From NCBI GenBank assembly GCA_041675805.1, contig JBAYTD010000091.1, positions 1-12,102 on the forward strand: DNA of 12,102 nt, in the 5' to 3' direction. The translations under genes were made by a program, and so were the position numbers. Positions 7,953 through 12,102 of the stretch are shown here, piece after piece; within the stretch, counting starts at the first letter, position 1, and each line of letters begins with the position of its first letter. This DNA is from JANNWF01 sp041675805. GTDB lineage: Bacteria; Pseudomonadota; Gammaproteobacteria; Xanthomonadales; Xanthomonadaceae. A model generated the notes under the pieces. The model saw only the letters and a list, made by a program, of their open reading frames with translations. It was not told where the DNA came from and made no database searches.

Positions 7953-9179
7953 ATGAAAAAACTGGCGTTGTCTTTGATTGCCCTGTCGCTCCCGATGCTG
8001 GCAATGGGCCAGGATGACGATGGCGTCGATCCTTCGGCCCCGGTGATCTCCCAGGCACCCACCTCGGCACCCGGATCGGCCATTCCGGAAACCCGCGGCG
8101 GGATGACGCTCCTGTTCGACAACGGCCCGTTCGTCACGCAACCCGGAGGCGGGTTCGGCGGCGCGGACATCAGCGTCGTGCAGTTCGATGCCTTGGGCAT
8201 GAATTCGTTCGGCAGGCTCGTCTCCATCGCCGGGGACCGCAGGGCGGCCGAAGACTTCACCGTGCCCGCCGGGGAAGTCTGGCGCATCGATGTGGTCGAG
8301 CTGTATTCATTCCAGGTCGATTCCACCACCACTTCCACGCTCAACGAAGTGCGCCTGCAGATTTGGGATGGCGTGCCCGACGCGCCCGGAAGCAGCGTGG
8401 TGTTCGGCAACCTGACCGACGATCTTTTCCTTGCTACCGCCTGGACCAATGTCTACCGCGTCTCCGATCTTCCGGGGGCGGCGGTCGACACACGGCGACC
8501 GGTCATGTCGATAACGGCCGATCTCGGCAGCGGCGGAGTCAGCCTGCCGGCCGGTACCTATTGGCTGGATTGGCAGATAGGCGGGACGCTGGCCTCCGGG
8601 CCCTGGCAAGTGCCGATCACCATTCCCGGCCAGGTCACCACCGGCAATGCACTGCAGTATTCGCCGGCGACCCCAGGTTGGGGCCCGATGATCGATTCCG
8701 GCACGAGCACCCAATTGGGCGCTCCGTTCTCGTTGCTCGGCGCGGCAACAGTGCTCGCTCCGGATGTGGGCGTCGCGCCGCCGGTCCTGAATTTCGGGTC
8801 CATCGGCGTCGGCAATAGCGCAACGCTGTCGGCGACGATCACCAACACCGGCACCGCCGCAGGTGATTTCACCTGGACATCGGTGAGCGCGCCGTTCTCC
8901 CTGCAAAGCAGCAGTTGCGGCGCCCAGCCGGCAACTCTGGCGGCCGGTGCCACCTGCGTGCTCACCTACGCTTTCGCCCCGACCGCCGTCGGTCCCGTGC
9001 CGCAGCAGACGGTCACCGTTCAAGTGAATGCCTCCACGCAGAGCTTCGACCTGACAGGCACCGGCGCATTGGTCGCCACACCGCCGCAATTCATCCCCAG
9101 CGCGGGCACCTGGGCCCTGTTGCTGCTTGGCGGGCTGGTGCTGCTGATCGCCGTGCGGCGCTCGTCCGCGCAGGGCTGA
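7953..9179 (+). CDS. Secreted protein with choice-of-anchor D domain and IPTL-like C-terminal sorting tail
   Basis: Exported 408-residue protein of unknown function. It has a Lys-Lys signal peptide with predicted cleavage after Ala-Met-Gly19. Residues about 50-265 form a beta-rich region I do not recognise, with several Asp/Gly turns and Trp residues. Residues about 268-371 match the choice-of-anchor D / ASH-like immunoglobulin fold: Leu-Asn-Phe-Gly-Ser, an Asn-Thr-Gly-Thr turn, and the Cys322/Cys335 pair bracketing Leu-Ala-Ala-Gly-Ala-Thr. The tail (381-408) is Ile-Pro-Ser-Ala-Gly-Thr-Trp-Ala, a Leu-rich membrane helix, then Arg-Arg. This is the layout of IPTL-CTERM sorting signals, which are known to pair with exosortase H, though here the motif is degenerate. 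A good AGGAG at 7941-7945 fixes the start. The likely location is outer surface or released after processing. It has no linked partner gene in the window. Confidence 0.85.
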   Translation: MKKLALSLIALSLPMLAMGQDDDGVDPSAPVISQAPTSAPGSAIPETRGGMTLLFDNGPFVTQPGGGFGGADISVVQFDALGMNSFGRLVSIAGDRRAAEDFTVPAGEVWRIDVVELYSFQVDSTTTSTLNEVRLQIWDGVPDAPGSSVVFGNLTDDLFLATAWTNVYRVSDLPGAAVDTRRPVMSITADLGSGGVSLPAGTYWLDWQIGGTLASGPWQVPITIPGQVTTGNALQYSPATPGWGPMIDSGTSTQLGAPFSLLGAATVLAPDVGVAPPVLNFGSIGVGNSATLSATITNTGTAAGDFTWTSVSAPFSLQSSSCGAQPATLAAGATCVLTYAFAPTAVGPVPQQTVTVQVNASTQSFDLTGTGALVATPPQFIPSAGTWALLLLGGLVLLIAVRRSSAQG

Positions 9180-9229
9180 AGATCGCCTGTCTGCGACGCT
9201 GATGGCGCTTCGCCGCGTCGCCGTGCTTC

Positions 9230-9235
9230 TATAAT
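9230..9235 (+). promoter_or_regulatory. Consensus -10 element upstream of argH
   Basis: A perfect TATAAT lies 29 nt before the argH ATG. The -35 region has no good match (CTTCGC or TTCGCC at 9208-9214). Transcription would begin near 9242, inside the left arm of the leader hairpin. Confidence 0.5.
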
Positions 9236-9262
9236 CGCCGGCCTTTCCTTGTGAGGCCGGCG
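9236..9262 (+). promoter_or_regulatory. GC-rich hairpin covering the argH ribosome binding site
   Basis: CGCCGGCCT (9236-9244) and AGGCCGGCG (9254-9262) pair perfectly over 9 bp around a 9-nt loop. The right arm contains most of the GAGG Shine-Dalgarno (9253-9256) and ends 2 nt before the ATG at 9265. Transcripts entering from upstream would have the ribosome site closed. Those starting at the TATAAT would lack most of the left arm. There is no U-tract, so it is not a standard terminator. Confidence 0.5.
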
Positions 9263-9264
9263 CG

Positions 9265-10554
9265 ATGAGCGATCTGCTGTGGCAAAAGCCCGGCGTGGCG
9301 GTGGATGCCGACATCCAGGCCTTCTGCGCGGGCGAGGATGTGATCCTTGATCGCGAGTTCTTCCTCTTCGACATCGAGGCCAGCCGCGCGCATGCGCAGG
9401 GACTGTGCCGGATCGGCATGCTGTCGGCGCAGGAGTTGGCCGGACTGGAGCGCGAACTGTCGGCGCTGGCGGCGGATTTCCGCTCCGGGGCATTCGTGCT
9501 GGACGCGGCTTACGAGGACGGCCATTCGGCGATCGAAGCGCGCTTGACCCAGCGGCTGGGCGATGCCGGGCGGCGCATCCATGCCGGCCGCAGTCGCAAC
9601 GACCAGGTGCTGGTCGCCTCGCGCCTGTGGCTGAAGGATCGGCTGCACCAGGTGCGCGCCCTGTGCCGTGAGGCGGCAGACGTGGCCTTGCAGCGGGCGG
9701 AAGAAGAATCCGCTTTGCCGTTGCCGGGTTACACGCATTTGCAGCGCGCGGTGGTGTCGTCGGCCGGGATGTGGTGGGCGGGCTGGGCGGAAGCCTTCAT
9801 CGACGATGCGCAGCGGGCGGCGCAGACGCTGGATTGGGTCGACGCCAATCCGCTCGGCAGCGCGGCGGGCTATGGCGTCAACCTGCCGCTGGACCGCGAC
9901 CACACCACGCAGGCGCTGGGCTTCGCGCGCATGCAGGTGGCGGCGACCTACGCACAGCTTTCGCGCGGCAAGTTCGAACTGGCGGCGCTGGAGTCGCTGG
10001 GCTCGGCTCTGCTGGACGTGCGCCGGCTGGCCTGGGACCTGAGCCTGTTCACCAGCGCCGAGTTCGGCTTCGTGGCGCTGCCGCCGGAGTACACCACCGG
10101 CAGTTCGATCATGCCCAACAAGCGCAACCCGGACGTGGTCGAACTGATGCGCGCCAGCTACGCCAGCGTGGCGGCGGCGCGCTGCGAGATCGAGCAGTTG
10201 CTGTCGCTGCCGTCCGGCTATCACCGCGATTTGCAGTTCGCCAAGGGCGGCCTGGTACACGGTTTCATGCGCGGACTGGGAGCGCTGCGCCTGCTGCCCG
10301 ACCTGTTGCGCCGCCTGCGCTGGCAGCCGGAGAAAATGCGCGCGGCGCTGGAAGATTCGATGTACGCGACCGACCTCGCGGTCGATCTGGCGCGCCAGGG
10401 CGTGCCGTTTCGCGAGGCATACCGGCAGGCCGCCGACCCGGCGCGCTGGTCGCAGGGCGATCCCGAGGCCAGTCTGGCGGCGAGGGTGTCGCCGGGCGCG
10501 GCAGCGGCGTTGTGCCTGGATGAGCTGCGGACGCGCTGGGCGGCGCTGGGATAG
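9265..10554 (+). CDS. argH: Argininosuccinate lyase
   Basis: Cytoplasmic enzyme of the fumarase/aspartase superfamily, catalysing the last step of arginine synthesis: argininosuccinate to arginine plus fumarate. It is a homotetramer in the family. The three conserved regions are present: Ser110-Arg-Asn-Asp-Gln114, the Thr157-His158-Leu-Gln motif carrying the catalytic His region, and the signature loop Gly279-Ser-Ser-Ile-Met-Pro-Asn-Lys-Arg-Asn288 with the catalytic Ser. The length is 429 residues, shorter at the C-terminus than E. coli ArgH (457) and close to what I recall for Xanthomonas ArgH. The start at 9265 has GAGG 8 nt upstream, inside a hairpin. No other arg or pro gene is in the window, whereas in Xanthomonas argH sits in an arg-proBA cluster. 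Identification is firm. Confidence 0.97.
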   Translation: MSDLLWQKPGVAVDADIQAFCAGEDVILDREFFLFDIEASRAHAQGLCRIGMLSAQELAGLERELSALAADFRSGAFVLDAAYEDGHSAIEARLTQRLGDAGRRIHAGRSRNDQVLVASRLWLKDRLHQVRALCREAADVALQRAEEESALPLPGYTHLQRAVVSSAGMWWAGWAEAFIDDAQRAAQTLDWVDANPLGSAAGYGVNLPLDRDHTTQALGFARMQVAATYAQLSRGKFELAALESLGSALLDVRRLAWDLSLFTSAEFGFVALPPEYTTGSSIMPNKRNPDVVELMRASYASVAAARCEIEQLLSLPSGYHRDLQFAKGGLVHGFMRGLGALRLLPDLLRRLRWQPEKMRAALEDSMYATDLAVDLARQGVPFREAYRQAADPARWSQGDPEASLAARVSPGAAAALCLDELRTRWAALG

Positions 10555-10631
10555 AGGAGGGCGGCACCGCGCGTGAATCGGGCCGCGGTCCGCCAGCCCG
10601 CCAGCCCGCCGCCGTCAACGCCGACGCCGGC

Positions 10632-11069
10632 TCAACCGGAAGCTGCCGAATCGGCCTCGCCTTGCGTCGCCGGCGCATCCGCCGGCAGATCCTCGAACAC
10701 CGCCGCCAACGGTGCCTCGAAATCCAGCGAAGGCAGGATCAACCCGCGCTGCGCATCCTGCGTCGCCAGCAGCCAATCGCCGCCCTCGGCGTGGCGGAAC
10801 AGGTCGATGGTCCGCCGGTCCGGGTCGATCAACACGTACTCGCGCAAATCCGGCAACTGCCGATAGGCGGCAAACTTCGCCCCGCGGTCATGCGCTGCCG
10901 TGCTTTCCGCCAACACCTCGATCACCACCACCGGATGGCGCAGCGCCCGCTCCGCCAGCAGATCGTCCGGTCCCGGAAGCTGCCAGCAAGTAGCCCGGAT
11001 CAAGCCGCGTAGCGGTGGATCCGACACCCGAACTTCGGTCAGCGTAACGTCTTGCGTTATATAACGCAT
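10632..11069 (-). pseudogene. Uma2-family (DUF820) endonuclease, 5'-truncated remnant
   Basis: The C-terminal half of a Uma2-family PD-(D/E)xK nuclease-like protein is clear. It reads His-Pro-Val-Val-Val-Ile-Glu-Val-Leu, Ser-Thr, Asp-Arg-Gly-Ala-Lys-Phe-Ala-Ala-Tyr-Arg, then Leu-Arg-Glu-Tyr-Val-Leu-Ile-Asp and Leu-Pro-Ser-Leu near the end. Full-length members are about 180-200 aa. Here family similarity stops at about 10985 and only some 115-120 residues remain. Upstream of that, the frame runs into a REP-like palindrome (10990-11029) and the higBA operator, so the first half with the conserved Pro-Asp active-site segment is gone. An ATG at 11069 gives a 145-aa chimeric frame, but it lies in the palindromic operator and is probably not a gene start. 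It is convergent with argH. It is predicted inactive; a short functional form is less likely. Confidence 0.66.
10990..11029 (+). repeat. REP-like palindrome, copy C
   Basis: This 40-bp element has a GTAGCCCGGATC head, then CCGC, loop GTA, GCGG, and GATCCG. It folds into a two-part hairpin. It is nearly identical to the copy at 11730-11769, with a different loop triplet and two head changes. It abuts the broken end of the Uma2 remnant. Confidence 0.8.
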
Positions 11070-11077
11070 GGCGTTAC
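11044..11077 (+). promoter_or_regulatory. Nested palindromic operator/promoter of higBA
   Basis: A perfect 14-bp palindrome, GCGTTATATAACGC (11054-11067), sits inside a symmetric outer pair, GTAACG (11044-11049) and CGTTAC (11072-11077), centred on the same point. The centre contains TATAAC (11060-11065), a plausible -10. Transcription would start near 11072, leaving a leader of about 15 nt and no Shine-Dalgarno before higB. HigA-type antitoxins usually repress their own promoter through such inverted repeats, so this is the expected autoregulatory site. Confidence 0.65.
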
Positions 11078-11086
11078 AGTCGCCCC

Positions 11087-11368
11087 ATGATCCAAAGCTT
11101 TGCCGACAAGGAAGCCAAAAAAATCTGGGGCGGAACGATGTCCCGGAGGCTGCCAGCGGACATCCAGCAGGCAGCACGCCGCAAACTGCGCATGCTCAAC
11201 GCCGCTGTGACACTGGAAGACCTGCGGGCCCCACCGGCCAACCGGCTGGAAGCATTGAAGGGCAACCTCAAAGGCCAACACAGCATCCGCATCAACGACC
11301 AATGGCGTATCTGCTTCCGTTGGCACGCCAGCAACGCGCATGACGTGAAAATCATCGACTACCACTGA
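11087..11368 (+). CDS. higB: Type II toxin, HigB/GraT family (RelE fold)
   Basis: Toxin of a type II toxin-antitoxin pair, 93 residues, the usual size. HigB-family toxins are ribosome-dependent mRNA endonucleases with a RelE/ParE-like fold. The C-terminal half is diagnostic: Arg-Leu-Glu-Ala-Leu-Lys-Gly, Gly-Gln-His-Ser-Ile-Arg-Ile-Asn-Asp-Gln-Trp-Arg-Ile-Cys-Phe-Arg-Trp, and the closing Ile-Asp-Tyr-His. The N-terminal helix pair carries many Arg and Lys residues. From memory it is closest to Pseudomonas putida GraT. It is the first gene of the operon, as in higBA where the toxin precedes the antitoxin. No ribosome site is visible and the predicted leader is very short, so expression may be low or leaderless-like. 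The antitoxin gene follows after 11 nt. It appears intact. Confidence 0.92.
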   Translation: MIQSFADKEAKKIWGGTMSRRLPADIQQAARRKLRMLNAAVTLEDLRAPPANRLEALKGNLKGQHSIRINDQWRICFRWHASNAHDVKIIDYH

Positions 11369-11379
11369 CACCGCACACC

Positions 11380-11670
11380 ATGACCACACTGCCCAACATC
11401 CACCCCGGCGAAGTCCTGCTTGAAGAATTCCTGCTGCCACTGGGCATCAGCCAGAACGCACTGGCGCGTGCCATGGACGTACCGCCGCGCAGGATCAACG
11501 AAATCGTGCTGGGAAAGCGCAGCGTGAGCGCCGACACCGCCGTCCGCCTGGCCGCCGCGCTTGGTACCAGCGAACGCTTCTGGCTCAACCTGCAAGCCGA
11601 TCACGACCTGGAAAAAGCACGCCACGCTCTGGGCAAAGCGGTAGAGAAGATCGAACGGATTGCAGCCTGA
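11380..11670 (+). CDS. higA: Type II antitoxin HigA, XRE-family HTH
   Basis: Antitoxin and probable autorepressor, 96 residues. The family pattern is clear: Ile-His-Pro-Gly-Glu-Val-Leu-Leu-Glu-Glu-Phe near the start, then the helix-turn-helix Ile-Ser-Gln-Asn-Ala-Leu-Ala-Arg-Ala-Met with Pro-Pro-Arg-Arg-Ile-Asn-Glu-Ile as recognition helix. Gly-Lys-Arg, Asp-Thr-Ala-Val-Arg-Leu and Phe-Trp-Leu-Asn-Leu-Gln follow, as in HigA proteins. The C-terminal 25 residues form a charged helix. It would bind HigB and the palindrome upstream of higB. The gene starts 11 nt after the toxin stop without a clear ribosome site, suggesting translation coupled to higB. It appears intact. Confidence 0.93.
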   Translation: MTTLPNIHPGEVLLEEFLLPLGISQNALARAMDVPPRRINEIVLGKRSVSADTAVRLAAALGTSERFWLNLQADHDLEKARHALGKAVEKIERIAA

Positions 11671-11687
11671 GAGCCCACCCCGTTCGC

Positions 11688-11716
11688 CCCGGGTGCGCTG
11701 CGCTTGCCCGGGCTAC
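11688..11716 (-). repeat. REP-like palindrome, family A, inverted
   Basis: CCCGGG arms at 11688-11693 and 11707-11712 flank a weaker inner stem. The GTAG head reads on the minus strand, ending at 11716. It is the outer left member of a mirrored block of four. Confidence 0.65.
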
Positions 11717-11729
11717 ACGCTGCCCGCGC

Positions 11730-11769
11730 GTAGGTCGGATCAAGCCGCAAAGCGGTGGATCCGACACCC
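11730..11769 (+). repeat. REP-like palindrome, family B
   Basis: The head is GTAGGTCGGATC. Inner stem CCGC/GCGG surrounds an AAA loop, and outer stem GTCGGATC/GATCCGAC closes it. It is a near copy of 10990-11029 in the same orientation and of 11838-11873 in the opposite one. Confidence 0.82.
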
Positions 11770-11837
11770 ACCTGAGGTATCGCACGCGGAAAGGGCCATG
11801 GACGGCCCTGCTTTGGGAGCGAGGAAGGGCTGAGAAC

Positions 11838-11873
11838 GTCGGATCCACGCCTGTGGCGCTTGATCCGACCTAC
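11838..11873 (-). repeat. REP-like palindrome, family B, inverted copy
   Basis: Read on the minus strand it has the same outer stem as 11730-11769 but the inner stem is CGCC/GGCG with an ACA loop. Both sides of the stem changed together, so pairing is kept. The head (GTAGGTCGG) ends at 11873. Confidence 0.8.
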
Positions 11874-11891
11874 ACCAACGACCCGGCAAAC

Positions 11892-11915
11892 CCCCGGCAA
11901 GCGCAGCCACCCGGG
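11892..11915 (+). repeat. REP-like palindrome, family A, degenerate copy
   Basis: It resembles the reverse complement of 11688-11712 with about two small changes: CCCCGGCAAGCGCAGC, then CACCCGGG. It is the outer right member of the mirrored block. The rest of 11671-11930 holds no gene I can support. Confidence 0.55.
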
Positions 11916-11930
11916 ACCAACCTGCGGCAA

Positions 11931-12102
11931 TCAAACCGTCGTCAGGCGCTCCGTTGTTTCCGGATAGCGCTCCACCAGCCGGATCAGCAACGCGGCTTGC
12001 GCGTTCGGCTTGGCGCGACCTTGCTCCCAGTTTTCCAACGTGCGCGGGTTGGTGCGCAGGCGTGCCGCCAGCACGGCGCGGGACACGTTCAGGCGCTCGC
12101 GC
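11931..12102 (-). CDS. HTH antitoxin-like regulator, 3' end only
   Basis: The C-terminal 56 residues of an XRE-type DNA-binding protein are visible; the gene begins beyond the right edge. Recognisable parts are Leu-Asn-Val-Ser-Arg-Ala-Val-Leu-Ala-Ala-Arg-Leu-Arg, then Thr-Asn-Pro-Arg-Thr-Leu-Glu-Asn-Trp-Glu-Gln-Gly (turn and recognition helix), Lys-Pro-Asn-Ala-Gln-Ala-Ala-Leu-Leu-Ile-Arg-Leu-Val, and a TGA stop at 11931-11933. This pattern is typical of HigA/NadS-type antitoxins that accompany RelE/HigB-type toxins, with the toxin gene usually just upstream, which would be outside the window. Antitoxin function is therefore inferred; a stand-alone regulator is possible. It points toward the higBA operon across the mirrored repeat block. 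Confidence 0.75.
   Translation of the reverse strand, partial: RERLNVSRAVLAARLRTNPRTLENWEQGRAKPNAQAALLIRLVERYPETTERLTTV

Noticed and set aside
8307..10260. Long minus-strand frames opposite the surface protein and argH
   Set aside because: They are shadows of two well-supported plus-strand genes, with no domain signal.
10555..10631. Terminator between argH and the Uma2 remnant
   Set aside because: There is only GC-rich sequence with a short tandem CAGCCCGC, and no stem followed by a T run.
11688..11873. REP-like hairpins as Rho-independent terminators for higA
   Set aside because: None is followed by a run of T, though they could still slow polymerase or RNA decay.
11688..11915. Possible CRISPR array
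   Set aside because: The repeats are of two families, in alternating orientation and unevenly spaced, with no cas genes.
11585..11934. Small minus-strand frames across the region after higA
   Set aside because: They run through the REP-like palindromes and the end of higA; the predicted peptides are translations of repeats.

Overview
This is a GC-rich chromosomal window from a gammaproteobacterium, most likely Xanthomonadales (Lysobacteraceae or Rhodanobacteraceae). The evidence is the short argininosuccinate lyase opening with a Leu-Leu-Trp-Gln-Lys-Pro-Gly start, an IPTL-type C-terminal sorting tail, a large bacterial alpha-2-macroglobulin lipoprotein and the GTAG-headed REP-like palindromes. 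The assignment rests on recognition from memory, not on a search.

Left half (1-6228): the 3' end of an EamA/DMT-family exporter runs rightward. It meets, tail to tail with a 38-nt overlap, a leftward two-gene unit. The first gene of that unit is a thioester-containing alpha-2-macroglobulin lipoprotein (start 6228). The second is a small MscS-family channel whose TTG start overlaps the macroglobulin stop codon. The unit looks like an envelope-defence or envelope-stress module: a periplasmic protease trap plus an inner-membrane tension valve. The usual partner of this macroglobulin, penicillin-binding protein 1C, is not next to it.

Middle (6229-10554): a 125-bp divergent promoter region separates the macroglobulin from a wax ester synthase/diacylglycerol acyltransferase (HHxxxDG enzyme, storage lipid synthesis). 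Then come a secreted beta-sandwich protein with a choice-of-anchor D (ASH-like) domain and a degenerate IPTL-type sorting tail, and argH. A perfect TATAAT lies upstream of argH, and a 9-bp hairpin in its leader covers the Shine-Dalgarno sequence. These genes share a strand but have no obvious functional link.

Right end (10555-12102): a small accessory island. It holds a 5'-truncated Uma2-family nuclease remnant that breaks off at a REP-like palindrome, a complete HigB/HigA (GraTA-like) toxin-antitoxin operon with a nested palindromic operator, a mirror-image set of four REP-like palindromes, and the C-terminal end of a second HTH antitoxin-like regulator that continues past the window. Two of the palindromes differ by compensatory changes that keep the inner stem paired. 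I found no tRNA, rRNA, CRISPR array, transposase or convincing Rho-independent terminator. No wholly new multi-gene system is evident. The best leads are the macroglobulin-MscS coupling, the argH leader hairpin and the mirrored repeat block.
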